This document shows, in pieces, positions 23,090-37,641 of a stretch of DNA of 64,000 nucleotides; within the stretch, counting starts at the first letter, position 1, and every line of letters begins with the position of its first letter. This DNA is from Homarus americanus. Lineage: Eukaryota > Arthropoda > Malacostraca > Decapoda > Nephropidae. Under the pieces are notes generated by a model, which saw nothing but the letters and a program-made list of their open reading frames with translations, was not told the origin of the DNA and searched no databases. Where the stretch lies: contig NW_024725489.1 in the NCBI RefSeq assembly GCF_018991925.1, positions 9,639,816 to 9,703,815 of the forward strand, read 5' to 3'. A program made the translations under genes and the position numbers.

Positions 23090-23460
23090 GCCCCATCAGG
23101 ATCTCTTCTCTTCATTCACCTATGAGGGCAAAATTTCAATCATAGAGGGGTCTCGTTCTTTCCCTATTCGTATACTACGTGATATGGGCACAGCACAATC
23201 TATCCTCCTATTTAACGTCATTCCTGATATATCTACCGCATTTACTAATGAGTGTTCTAATTTCAGATCTCTCATCCCATTCTTCCTATCCCTTAGCTAA
23301 AGTGCACCTCCAATGTCCCTTGATTACTGGGGAAGTGCAAGTAGCCATTAGAAAAGATCCAATGCCTGTGAGCGGCATTCATTTATTATTGGGTAATGAC
23401 TTGGTAGGAGATCTAGTGGTTCCCAACATAAAGACAGTCGACTCTCCGTTACCTGTCAAC
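23090..23460 (+). pseudogene. Gmr1-like aspartic protease
   Basis: The segment FPIRILRD-M-GTAQSILL carries the active-site region, with DMG replacing the DTG kept by the second copy. A frameshift near 23250 leads to GIHLLLGNDLVGD, the conserved C-terminal protease motif. The protease would process gag and pol. Confidence 0.75.
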
Positions 23461-23519
23461 TCCACCACTGACCTTGAAGAAACTATTCTTCACGTTTTCC
23501 CATCTTGTGCTGTCACCCG

Positions 23520-23890
23520 GTCACAGAGTGTGCGAAATGGGCCCTCTTCATTTAAAACCACCTCCAATATCTTCCTACCCACAGAAGATCTGTACAATAA
23601 GACCATTAGTAAGGATGAGCTCATTAAAGCCCAACAATTTGATCCATCTTTGTTCAACCAGGTGATGAAAGACCTCAGTGTGGACCATTGTACATCTTCG
23701 ACACCACCCCGTCCAAGGTTGCATGGAACGGTTCCATCAAACTTTCAAATCAATGCTAATAAACTGTCTCCCCTCAACTACATAATCCATACTCCTGATC
23801 TTGGAAAGATTCACAACTTGATCACATTAATCTCTGGCTTTACCATTCCAGGCAGTCAGAGGAAAGACATCAGGGCTATAAGCTTACCTG
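23520..23890 (+). pseudogene. Integrase remnant located before RT
   Basis: After the protease the frame reads SKDELIKAQQFDPSLF, the spacer that normally leads into the HHCC domain, then jumps to DHCTSSTPPRPRLHGTV. In the second copy the same place reads TSSAYHPPSQGCLERFHQ, the end of the integrase core with its Glu. LSPLNYIIHTPD follows, from the integrase C-terminal domain. The HHCC domain and both core Asp residues are deleted. The remnant lies between protease and RT, the reverse of ordinary Gypsy order. Confidence 0.75.
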
Positions 23891-23984
23891 CTTGTGCATA
23901 CGGTTTTTGTCAGGGCCGGAGCCGGAGACAGATGGCCATGGATCAGGTGGAGAATTTGGACTTCCCTCTACTAAAAGCCCTGCT

Positions 23985-24665
23985 AACAGTCACATACTCA
24001 ACAACTTGGATGAGTATTTTTATGTTCTGAATCCATCTCAAGCAAAAGATCTCACTCAGTTATTATCAACATTTCCTAAAGTCACGTCAGACCTCCCAGG
24101 GTTTTGCAATATACTTAAACATGATATTAAGCTAATCTCAGATGATGTACAACCCAATAGGCAATCAGCATATCGACTAAATCCACAAAAAAGAGAGATT
24201 ATGAAAAAGGAGGTAGATTTTTTGTTAAAACATAACTTAGCTGAGCCTAGTACCTCCCCTGGGCTTCACCTTGCTTTCTCATTCCAAAACCCGATAGCAC
24301 TTTTCGTTTCTGTACCGATTATCGTACAGTGAACCAGGTCACTGTCTCAGACTCCTACCCTTTACCTTTGATTGAAGATATAATAGACCGCATAAGGCTG
24401 TGCCAAATTTATCAGTACGGTGGACTTATTGAAAAGGATATTATCCGTGAGACTCACGGATAGGGCAAAAATAATCTCAGCATTTATAACTCCATTTGGT
24501 CTTTTTCAATATTTGGTTATGGCGTTTGGTTTTTCTAATGCTCTGGCCACATTCCAGAGGGCAATCAGTTACCTGATTCAGGACCTAGATGGGACGTTCG
24601 CCTACCTGGATGACCTGGTGGTGGTGTCGGACGGCTGGGACGAACATCTGGAACCGAAGATTTGA
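23985..24665 (+). pseudogene. Gmr1-like reverse transcriptase
   Basis: Starts with LNNLDEYFYVLNPSQAKDL, a linker typical of Gmr1-like elements, then RQSAYRLNPQKREIMKKEVD and an FCTDYRTVNQV block read in another frame. The main frame continues with ISAFITPFGLFQYLVMAFG, NALATFQRA and FAYLDDLVVVSD (catalytic YLDD). Frameshifts occur near 24290 and 24420. The sequence jumps to RNase H soon after the YLDD box, so thumb and connection are deleted. Confidence 0.85.
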
Positions 24666-24689
24666 TATCTTTCCACCGCCTCAAAGCCT

Positions 24690-25145
24690 TCCTTGCCAAG
24701 CCTGTAGTCCACCCCCTGACTACACCTTGCCCTTCCATCTGCAAATTGACGCTTGCGGTGTCGGATTGGGGGCTGTGCTCCTACAACCCGACCCAACCAC
24801 TGATGTCCTTCACCCTGTGGCATACTACTCCGCCAAGTTGAAAAAACATCAGACCAACTACTCGACCATAGAGAAGGAGGCCCTGGCTCTGGTGTTGGCA
24901 ATAAAGAAGTTTGAATGTTACCTCCAGTCTTGCCCACAAACAACCGTAGTCTTCACCGACCATAACACACTCACATTCATCCAAACCAACAAGTCCCCAA
25001 CCAGCGAATACTCCGCTGGGCTCTCCTCACCCAGCCCTATAATCTACAAGTCCGGCACATAAAGGGGGTGGACAACCTGATTGCGGACTCCTTATCCCGA
25101 GCTCCAGTGGAAATGCAGCAGCTACTCTCCAGACGCACCAGGTGA
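24690..25145 (+). pseudogene. Gmr1-like RNase H
   Basis: The frame reads LPFHLQIDACGVGLGAVLLQ (catalytic Asp), PVAYYSAKLKKHQTNYSTIE (Glu), VFTDHNTLTF (Asp), and after a shift near 25005 RHIKGVDNLIADSLSRAP. The domain is nearly complete. It ends 45 bases before the 3' LTR with no integrase after it, which confirms the unusual pol order. Confidence 0.9.
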
Positions 25146-25179
25146 TCACCTCCTTCGCGCCCGCACTATGGAGGTCTTT

Positions 25180-25191
25180 GGAGGGGGGGTG
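25180..25191 (+). promoter_or_regulatory. Polypurine tract
   Basis: GGAGGGGGGGTG lies directly before the 3' LTR, as expected for the plus-strand primer. Confidence 0.85.
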
Positions 25192-25822
25192 TGTTACGAA
25201 CCACACCATCAATTGTCATGATCTACCTACCCAGCACTACGAACCACGCCATCTATTGTCCTGATCTACCTACCCAGCACCACGAGCAACGCCATCTAGG
25301 GACGAAACCCGAATATGACTAGTCTTAGTTACCACTCCGGGGTTTCCCTTCTCCATATCCTGGTTGTTGCGTCACCTCCTCCAAGTCTTCCTCATCAGCT
25401 CCAGTTCGATGAGAGTTCAGTTCACTCTGGGAAGTGACCACAGGATCACCTATCCCGGAAACCTACGGCACAGTGACTAACTACCGTCTTCTACAATACT
25501 CAGCCTTACTCGTCAGCCATCTCAGCTCTGCACTTAAGTATTTGTAATCTTATATTGCCTCCCCACCTCCACCTTGCTTCAAATTATTGTATGTTGTATA
25601 AATATGTATATACTGTTAATGTTTAGGTTAAGTATGGTTAAGGGTAAATTATAGAAAGCTGAATATTTTGTTAAGGAATTTATGGTACTTTATTATACAC
25701 AACAAAAACTCGCATCCTTTGTCTACCCTTTTATAGTCCGATTGTCTTTGTTTTTTTATTGTTGTTGCCTGTTGGGATCTGGGTAGACTTTTAACTATAT
25801 TCTAAATCCCCAACTCGTAACA
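25192..25822 (+). repeat. 3' LTR of Gmr1-like element
   Basis: Begins TGTTACG and ends CGTAACA, 631 bases. It differs from the 5' LTR by few substitutions and small indels, so the insertion is younger than the deletions inside the element would suggest. Confidence 0.95.
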
Positions 25823-25861
25823 ATATATATATATATTTCATTAGCCCAATAGCACGCGGAC

Positions 25862-25956
<95 letters not shown>
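25823..25956. repeat. (TA)n tracts
   Basis: TA at 25823-25835 and 25865-25956 around a 29-base spacer that resembles the spacer at 16923-16972. Confidence 0.9.
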
Positions 25957-29699
<3,743 letters not shown>

Positions 29700-29705
29700 C
29701 TGTTA

Positions 29706-29810
29706 TATGCAAGTAAATCACTGTAGATTGCTCATGAATCATTATGCTGATAACTGCAAGAAAGAAGAAAACACAAAAGTTCCCAAACAGCGCTTTCGTG
29801 CTAATTACAG
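29706..29810 (-). mobile_element. Penelope-like tail fragment, reversed
   Basis: The reverse complement matches 975-1070: it carries CACGAAAGCGCT, TGTTTTCTTCTTTC and CTACAGTGATTTACTTGC in the same order. The CTGAAGA box of the hammerhead is missing, so only its 3' half survives. Confidence 0.7.
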
Positions 29811-29839
29811 GCGCTGCTTAGAAACTGTTTTCTTTGATT

Positions 29840-29956
<117 letters not shown>

Positions 29957-29983
29957 ATATGTATATTAGTTCTTGATTTGATA

Positions 29984-30250
29984 AGTGGCAGGGCTGAAGT
30001 AAACACTTTATTGGTTTTTATTTTATTGTAGAAAAATATAGTTTCACAGGTACTGAGTTCAGTTGATGTGCTCAGAAGTGTCTTGGGTGCAGAAGGGGAG
30101 AGGGTGGTCAGGCTGTTCTTAAAAATAAATGGGAAGTGTTTTTAAGCTTGACCTTGCCCGCTCCCAGAAATGTCAACTTACCAATTGATTCATATTCATG
30201 GATGAATGACTTGGTGAATGTATGGATCAATACCATTTGGGTAAATATTT
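29984..30250. repeat. Interspersed repeat, copy 2 (unclassified)
   Basis: Matches 1204-1596 with several deletions. Again it starts close after a (TA)n tract. Confidence 0.6.
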
Positions 30251-30361
30251 TTACCGTACAGGCTAGGGTGCTTTCCCAGTACAGAGTGTTCACAGAGAGG
30301 ATGCAATTAACCTTCCTACGTTTAGGGACAGGCAGGTTCGACACACAGCAATGACCCACAT

Positions 30362-30760
30362 TGTGTTCTGAAAGGAGTGGTAATAACCAGTCCAGGCTAA
30401 AGGTCCATAAGAGTCCCGGCCCTGATATGGTGCATCCTAGAGTGCTAAGAGAGTTGTGCAACGAGCTTGCCGAGCCCCTGAAGATCCTGTTTTGTAAATG
30501 CCTGGATGAACAAATGGTCCCCAGTGAACGGAAAGTGGCTTATGTGAGTCCTATCTTCAAGAAGGGCGATCGGCACTCCACGAACAACTATAGACCGGTG
30601 AGCCTGACCAGCATAATATGTAAAGTACTTGAGAGTATTATCAGAGATGCCGCAATGGAACATCTCTACTGCAGAAAATAACCTTAAATGGATGCAGCCA
30701 ACACGGTTTTTTATGCTGAATTGGCTCCTGCTTAACTCAATTGCTCAAGAGTGATGAACC
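30362..30760 (+). pseudogene. CR1-group LINE reverse transcriptase, 5' part (copy F1)
   Basis: Reads KSPGPDMVHPRVLRELCNEL, FKKGDRHSTNNYRPVSLTSI and, after a shift, SCLTQLLKSDE, the early RT blocks of CR1/Jockey-type LINEs. The sequence is then interrupted by a Gmr1-like fragment (30761-32375) and continues at 32376. A related copy lies at 47036-48850. Confidence 0.85.
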
Positions 30761-31164
30761 AGAAAGTCGGAAACTACCTGGGAAATTACACTTATGATTG
30801 TGTTGAAGATCGTAGATAAGGGACTTGAAGGGAAGGAGCGTGATGCGGCATTAATATAAAAGATCGGATTAACAACCCTGAGATGCTTGAAGGGAAGGCG
30901 TATCACTCTCAGGAGTTACATTAATCCGGATCTTTATATAAATGCCGTAATACGCCCTTCCTCTTTCAAGTCTCTTATCCTTATTGAAGGATCTTATCAA
31001 AAGAACAATATTCTTAAGTGTAATTTCCCTAGGTATAACTTGGTTAGTTTCCGGGACTTTCTGGTTATCCACTGCCGTGATATTTTCTAGGGTAATCCAC
31101 TTATCTTATCTTTTGACCATTAGTTAATTTATCCTAGTTTTCTTAATGATGGCTACCTCAGGAT

Positions 31165-32013
31165 TTGTTAAACTTGGTAGTCCTGGAGGAGTGGAAGAGC
31201 AAGATACCATTTCACATTTTGAAGCATGTGGAGGAGCGTGGAGAGGTTAATTTAGGACGTGCGGCTGAGCTGGCTGATGTGTACGCCTTGCTGGTGGAGT
31301 CACTGTGCCGTAGGGAACGTGGTACTTCCCGACATGTTAGGTCCTCCTCTGATGATAACCTTGGGGACGTGAGTGGTAGGTCGAAAGGTCCCACACCTAC
31401 CACCCCTGATGCAACCAAGTTTACTTGTTCTTACTGTAAAAACCCAGGCCATACGATCCAGAATTGTAAACACCCAAAGTGTCGAATTGCTAAAAGTAGT
31501 TCCCTGGATCCCAAATTCAAACCAATAGCAACCACCAATGTGGAAAGGCCCCATCAGGATCTCTTCTCTTCATTCACCTATGAGGGAAAAATTTCAATCA
31601 TGGAGGGGTGTCGTTCTTTCCCTATTCGTATACTACGTGATACGGGCGCAGCACAATCTATCCTCCTGTCTAACGTCATTCCTGATATATCTACCGCATT
31701 TACTAATGAGAGTGTTCTAATTTCGGATCTCTCATCCCATTCTTCCTATCCTTTAGCTAAAGTGCACCTCCAATGTCCCTTGATTACTGGGGAAGTGCAA
31801 ATAGCCATAAGGAAAGACCCAATGCCTGTGTGCGGCATTCATTTCTTATTGGGTAATGACTTGGTAGGAGATCTAGTGGTTCCTAACATAAAGACAGTCG
31901 ACTCTCCCTTACCTGTCAACTCCACCACTGACCTTGAAGAAACTATTCCTCATCTTTTCCCATCTTGTGCTGTCACCCGGTCACAGAGTGCGAAATGGGC
32001 CCTCTTTATCTAA
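31165..32013 (+). pseudogene. Gmr1-like gag-protease, better preserved copy
   Basis: A 282-codon frame. The capsid-like segment KIPFHILKHVEERGEV is followed by the knuckle CSYCKNPGHTIQNC (CX2CX4HX4C) with a further Cys at KHPKC. Then comes protease with an intact ILRDTGAAQSILL active site and GIHFLLGNDLVGD. The frame ends where the CAVTRSQS linker begins. Compared with 22690-23460 it lacks the frameshifts in the knuckle and keeps DTG, so it predates or escaped that decay. Confidence 0.8.
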
Positions 32014-32350
32014 AACCACCTCCAATATCTTACTACCCACAGAAGATCTGTACAATAAGACCATTAGTAAGGATGAGCTCATTACAGCCCAACAATCTGA
32101 TCCATCTTTGTTCAAACAGGTGATGAAAGACCCCAGTGTGGACCATTGTACATCTTCGGCTTACCACCCACCGTCCCAAGGTTGCTTGGAACGGTTCCAT
32201 CAAAACTTTCAAGTCGATGCTAATAAACTATCTCCCCTCAACTATATAGTCCATACTCCTGATCGCAGAAAAGATTCACAACTTGTTCACATTAATCTCA
32301 TGAAACTTTACCATTCCAGGCAGTCAGAGGAAGACATCCCAGAGGCTATA
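32014..32350 (+). pseudogene. Gmr1-like integrase remnant (copy 2)
   Basis: SKDELITAQQSDPSLFKQVM is joined to TSSAYHPPSQGCLERFHQ (end of the DDE core) and to NYIVHTPDRR and LVHINLMKLYHSR of the C-terminal domain. The join is at the same place as in 23520-23890, so the HHCC and core deletion is shared. Confidence 0.8.
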
Positions 32351-32375
32351 AGCTGGGTGGAGGGGTTCGTAACAC

Positions 32376-33660
32376 CATATTCTGGAACTGGGTGGTAAAA
32401 TCGACAATATTTACCTAGATTTTGCCAAGGATTTCGACAGTGTACCCCATGAAATGCTGAAAATCAAACTGGAAGGGTACGGAATTCGGGGAAATGTCCT
32501 AGCGTGGATAGAAGACTTTTTATATGACCGCAAGTAGTGTGTGGTGATTAATAGCACGAAATCGTCATCCGTACCTGTCACAAGCTGGATACCACAGGGC
32601 AGTGTATTGGGCCCACGGTTGTTTGTTTGTTTCATAAATGACATGCCTGACGTTGTACAAATGTTTGCCGATGACGCCAAGTTATTTCGGGAAATCAAGA
32701 ACCAAACGGGCAGTGAAGGGCTGCAGAAGGACCTCTGTGGGCTCCAACAATGGTCGAACAAATGGCTGCTGAGATTTAATATCACGAAGTGTAAGAGGAT
32801 GCAGCTGGGGCCTACCAACGGTAAGGAGGCGTATCATATGTCCCAACGGGATGAAGAAACTGCACTAGTTGAGACTGAATGTAAGAAGGAACTAGGTGTG
32901 TATGTTGACAATGAGCTGAAGTTCTCAGGCCATTGCGAGAAGAAGGTAAATCAGGCAAATAAATTATTGGGTCTGATAAGAAGGTCGTTCAGATATCTTG
33001 AAGGTCCGTCCCTTGTAACGATCTTAAAGAGTGAAGTGCTTCCCCATCTGAAGTACTGTCACCCCTTCTGTTCCCCGAGATATGCTAGGGACTGTCAGTT
33101 GGTTGAAAATGTCCAAAGGAGGGCCACCAGACTGGTGCCTGCACTTCGGCACCTCAGCTACCCTGAGAGATTGGAGCGCCTGAACTTGCCTAGCTTTTAT
33201 TACAGACGGCCAAGGGGTGACCTATTTGAGGTATATAAGCATATTAGGGGGCACTACTCAGTCGAGTGTCCTTACTTGGAGCTGGCGGACGCTCGCCCCA
33301 CAAGGGGTCACAGCTCAAGATTGAAGAAGCCGCAATTCCAGAAAACTGTGAGGGCAAACTTTTTTGGAGTGAGGGTTGTAAACTCTTAGAACAATCTACC
33401 AGAAAGTGTTGTGACGGCACCGAGTGTGAGCTCTTCCAAGACAAGACTTGACCAACACTGGAGCGGGTTCAGGTACATTCAGGAGCCCGGTGCATTTTTC
33501 AGTACTTGCCAACAGTGCAAGGCAGAGACGTGACCGATCGCCCGGGCGTCTAGCGAGCCGCTCTTTTGGTGAAGAGGATAAAAGAAAAGGCAAAGTATTC
33601 AGAGATATGACCAATTGCCCAAGCGGCTAACGTGCCGATCAGTGGTGAAGAGGATAAAAG
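32376..33660 (+). pseudogene. CR1-group LINE reverse transcriptase, 3' part (copy F1)
   Basis: Continues the LINE with IYLDFAKDFDSVPHEML, IPQGSVLGPRLFV and MFADDAKLF (catalytic Asp pair), then a long C-terminal region (YLEGPSLVTILKSEVLPHLK, RRATRLVPALRHLSYPERL) to a stop at 33389, with remnants of the last codons behind. An in-frame TAG near 32535 separates the two halves. The 3' UTR contains GATCGCCCGGGCG- and GGTGAAGAGGATAAAAG-type repeats, each seen twice. Confidence 0.85.
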
Positions 33661-33667
33661 TAAAATT

Positions 33668-33806
33668 AAAATAACTGCATTGTTTATTAGTATTATATAC
33701 CTGCATTGTTTATTAACATTATATACCTACATTGTTTAATAGCATTATATACCTGCCTTGTCTTTTAGCATTATGTACCTGCATTGTTTATTAGCATTAT
33801 ACTGTA
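33668..33806. repeat. 26-base minisatellite, five to six copies
   Basis: The unit ACCTGCATTGTTTATTAGCA plus TTATAT repeats with few changes. The same satellite forms a longer array at 42215-42675. Confidence 0.85.
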
Positions 33807-33824
33807 TACTTGACTTGACTTGAC

Positions 33825-34399
33825 GTCTATAGATAAGGTAGAAGGCTATTGCTTGTAATGATGGGTGGGAGGGCCGGGATTAGGATTGGAAGTTCTTTGG
33901 TGGCGATTTGGGGGAGAGGGGATTGGTTTAGGATCAAGGAAAGGAGGGAGGAAATTTGAAGGAAAGTAAGAGATTGACAGTATCCGGGCTCAACCAGATA
34001 TGCTGAGGTTATAATAATTATATTTGAACTTACATGTTGCGTGATTAGGTTCTAGCTCTCAAGTCTTTTTCATTTAGTTAAAAGTATGTTTATTTTTGAG
34101 GTAGCCATTGTTTCAAGGAAGGGGTGACGACCTCTGGCCAGGTTCTTGTGGAGCTTGCTGAGCCACGTATCTTTTGTTTTTAATAAGAGTGGAAGGAAGG
34201 GGCAAGAAAACAAGGGTTGGAGAGGCCAAGGATAGTGTCCTTTGGTCGCTCTCATCTTTTAATGAAGCGTTTTGTTTATATAGTAGGGAAGTTTAATTTT
34301 TAGGAAGAGTTGTAGGATCCAACTTGGTACTTTGTTCACAAGGAGGTGGTCCTATCTTTTTGGTTTAATTGAAAGATTGAAGCTTGACTTGAAGGTACA
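33825..34399 (-). other. LINE B 3' untranslated region
   Basis: No gene. It lies between the last recognisable coding sequence and the (GTCAA)n-type tail. Confidence 0.5.
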
Positions 34400-35909
34400 G
34401 TATTTAATGGCTATACAGTTCTTTTGTTTTTGTATTGAATTTGATAATTTTTAGATGTATTTTGGTATTGGTGGTGGGTTGTCGACTTTTATTCTGCTTA
34501 ATCTGAACCAAGCTTGTTCTTCTCTTGCTCTTCTTACTGGTTCGTTGTCGAGCTAGTTTGCTACAGTTTCTGAGTCTAAATCTCGTACTTTTTCCCATGT
34601 TCTTTTGGCTTGGATGTAGATGTCTACGTTTACTGCGTTGATGTTGGCTCTTCTATGGAGTTCTTCGTTTGTTACTCTTTCTTCGTAACTGGTGTTATAT
34701 ATGAATCTTATGCTTCTATTTGTACCGTTTGAAGTTTCTTGATTCTCGTTGCGCTAAATGAGTTGGTTGGTAGCACATTACTGTTTTTATTAGTGCCGTG
34801 TATAATTTCCTTTTGTTTGGTATATTCAGTTTTTTAAATCTTCTTTTTTCTGAGAGTTTGCTACGTAGTTTGTGGACTTTTTCGTTGATGAAGCTCTGGT
34901 AACCATTTGTTGAGAGTTTCAGTCCCAGGATGCTGCCTTCGTTGGTGTATGGGTAAATTTCTCCATCTACTATTACTGGTTCGACCTTTTTCTTGGCAAT
35001 TGGAATGATTTTAAATTTGTTAATGTTTGTCCGTATTTTCCATTTCTTTTCGTAGTCATTTATGTTTTTTTATTGCTAAGACCGTATGGCGTGCCATCAT
35101 TGCTTCTAATTTTCCGGGATATGATATGATTTGTGTGATGTCATCGGCAAAGATAATGTGTTCGCTATGTTGCGTTGGTTCAGGTAAGTTGCTCTTATAT
35201 ATGGAGAATAGTGTTGGGGATAGGACGCCTCCTTGAGGCACTCCGCTTTCTAGGTCGAAGGGTGGACCTAAATGGTTGCCAATTTGTAGCTGTGCTGTCC
35301 TGTTTTGAAGGTAGTCACTTAGGATTCTTTCTATTTCTGCAGGTAGGTCTAGTTTTAATATTATATATGCCAGTCCGTTGTGCCACACTTTATCAAATGC
35401 CTTTGCCACATCTCTTAAGACTATGTTTACTTGGTTTCCTTGCTGTTTTTCTTTGGCTATGATTTCTGTTATTATTGCTATTGCCGTTTGGGCTCCTCTA
35501 CCTCTTCTAAAGCCGTGTTGTCTTGGGTTGAGTTTGTTGTGGTTAACCAGGAACTTATCCAGTCTGTTATTTAGTATGCATTCCAAGAGTTTCCCGGTTA
35601 TTTCCAGTAAGGATATACTGTAGGTCTGTAGTTTATTATCTGTTTTTGATCCTTGCCTTCTTTGGCAATGAAGATCATTTTTGCCCGCTTGAGGGCATCG
35701 GAAAAGTAACCAGCTGATAAGGTTAAGTTGTAAATATTTAGGAGAGCTTCCATTGGTCTGCTGGGCAGGTTTAATGACATGTTTCGGGTTATGTCGCTCA
35801 CTCCAGGAGATTTTTCTTTAAATTTGCGTAGGCAGTGCAATAGTTCGTCGTGATTTATGAATTTATTGGGTCTTAGTCTTTCTGGGTTTCCTGTGTGGTA
35901 GGGAGTCAA
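34400..35909 (-). pseudogene. LINE B reverse transcriptase and C-terminal region
   Basis: RT blocks on the minus strand: LLHCLRKFKEKSPGVSDITR, MIFIAKEGKDQKQIINYRPT, LNPRQHGFRRGRGAQTAIAI, VLRDVAKAFDKVWHNGL, ESGVPQGGVLSPTLFSIY and HIIFADDITQII (catalytic Asp pair). Downstream frames give IIPIAKKKVEPVIVDGEIYP and a region with many stops. Frame breaks occur near 35600 and 35055. Identity as a LINE RT is clear; the I/Nimb-like grouping is from general resemblance and is less sure. Confidence 0.8.
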
Positions 35910-36230
35910 TCTATTGCTTTGTTCTCTTAGCCAGTCATTAATTAACTCCTCGTGTTCTTCGTCAAAACTTTCGTTTTCTTCTTCTGATATTCTGAAGATC
36001 TTCTTCCATTCTCTTCTGAAGGCTTCTTCTTTTTCATGGTCTGTGTAGAGTTTTTGTCCGTTTTGGTCTTTAATGAAGTTTATTGTCTGTTTTTTCGTGC
36101 CAAGTAGTTTGTTGATGTTTTGCCAGAAGTTTTTTTGAGTCCTTTGTGGTGTCTATGTTATTTATTACATTGTTCCATTTTTCGTTATTAATTTGCCTGT
36201 ACTCTTCTTGTAAGCCTTGTTGGATTTCTC

Positions 36231-37189
36231 TTATATTACGGAGTGGGGCCCTGTTTGTGCTATGAATGTCTTAATGTTATTATATTGTACTTGTAGGCTC
36301 TTTAATTCTTCGTTGGGTTTGTTACTCGGGAGGGTTCTGTATGACGTTATTGGGGTTGTCTGGTTGATTGCTTGTTTTATTGTGTTATGTAGCTTGTCTA
36401 GTTCTTCGTCAATTTCCTCGAGAGTTGCATCTTTTAGATTTATTTGAGGGTAGTTTTCCAATAACTCCTTATATTTCATCCAGTCTGTTTTGCTCATCTG
36501 GAGCCTTGGTGGTATTTTTGTTTGAATTGGGATGGTGGAAATTGTGAATATTATCGGAATGTGGTCGCTTGGGGTGATGGGGCCTTGCTCTGTGTGGTAG
36601 TTAAGAAATGCCTTGTTGTTGCAGAAGATTTGTCGGGTGTTGAAACGCTGTTTGGTCCCATCCAGGTGGTGAAGTGCGGGCCCAGGTGAAGTAGTCTGCC
36701 AGTGTTGATTATACGTTCCAATGCTATGCCATTCTGGTTACTGTTGCCGTTGCTAAAAATGCGGTGTCTTGCATTGAAATCTCCTAGGATGTACATTGGA
36801 ATAATATAATTTGTTAGTTTCAGTAGGTCTTCAATAGGGAGGGATGGTCTTCTTGGGGGTAGGTATGTTGTTGCGATTATTATTTCGCCCTCTGTTGTCT
36901 GTACTTTAATGGCAAGGAATTCGCTGTTAAAGTTGTTTATTAGTATGTGTTTGATACCCTTTTTCACCGCAACGGCAACTCCGTCATGTTATTCTCCACT
37001 TTTGTTCGATTGGTGGGTGTCGTAGTTAAGTATTTTGATTTTGGTGTTCTTGGGTTCGCCGTGTGCACTTATCAGTATTATATCTGGGTTGTTTTCATTA
37101 TATATGTTACAAAGCGATGTTTTGCATGTATGCCAATCACGGACATTGTGTTGTAGGATTTTAAGTGTTTTCAGTTGGAGATGGTCCAT
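36231..37189 (-). pseudogene. LINE B AP-type endonuclease
   Basis: The minus-strand ATG at 37187-37189 opens KTLKILQHNVRDW, DIILISAHGEP, then after an in-frame TAA near 36986 GVAVAVKKGIKHILI, IIIATTYLPPRRP and YILGDFNARHRIF. These are the endonuclease blocks with the catalytic Asn and Asp. A frameshift near 36630 leads to the linker frame 36497-36231. The endonuclease nicks the target to prime reverse transcription. Confidence 0.85.
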
Positions 37190-37309
37190 TATTTCTTTTT
37201 CTTGGAAAGTTGAAGTTGAGGGGGTGATCTCATTTCGTTGAGTCCAGATGATTTCCTTTTGAGTTCAACTGCCGTGATTACAATAAAATCTTTTGTGCCG
37301 AATTTTTAT

Positions 37310-37537
37310 TTATTTTTTAATCATGTTCCATACCGTTTCTTTGTCATACCGTTCGTCTGTGTATTGCCAAACTATTTCGTTAGCCGTTACTAAGTTTTCA
37401 ATTAATTTTCCAGTTGGTTTTCTGTGTGGTGGGTATGGTATTCTTGAGGTTTGATAAAACCTTAGTCCTATATCACCTGCTCCTACAGGCACTGGGGGGG
37501 GGGGCAGTTGTTGTTGGGAAGTAGATTTCCATTTCAT
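37310..37537 (-). pseudogene. LINE B ORF1 C-terminal end
   Basis: Reads GDIGLRFYQTSRIPYPPHR and TANEIVWQYTDERYDKETVW. A comparable segment precedes the endonuclease in LINE D (about 54080-54240), which supports its place at the ORF1/ORF2 boundary. Confidence 0.5.
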
Positions 37538-37641
37538 TGTTCTTGGCCGCTGATTTCCTTTTCGCTCCTGTTCCTTGCGTCAGTCTTGGGTCTCTCGCCC
37601 TCTCATTTAAATCTCCAAGTTGTTCCGCTCTTTCCAGTATG

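Larger units (their letters stand above)
21032..25822 (+). mobile_element. Gmr1-like Ty3/Gypsy retrotransposon, internally deleted
   Basis: Two clear LTRs (21032-21655 and 25192-25822) bound an interior of about 3.5 kb. A primer binding site follows the 5' LTR and a purine tract precedes the 3' LTR. The interior order is gag, protease, integrase remnant, RT, RNase H. Integrase ahead of RT is the copia-like order that defines Gmr1-type Gypsy elements, and nothing lies between RNase H and the 3' LTR. The insertion target is a (TA)n tract with ATAT on both sides. The integrase core, part of gag and part of the RT thumb are deleted, so it is non-autonomous. Confidence 0.85.
30761..32375 (+). mobile_element. 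Gmr1-like element, second partial copy with inverted leader
   Basis: From about 30910 to 32350 it matches 22465-23880 of the complete element closely. Before that, 30761-30905 is an inverted copy of the same leader, so the two leaders face each other. No LTR, RT or RNase H is present. It sits inside the RT of a CR1-group LINE. It carries the same gag and integrase deletions as the full element. Confidence 0.8.
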
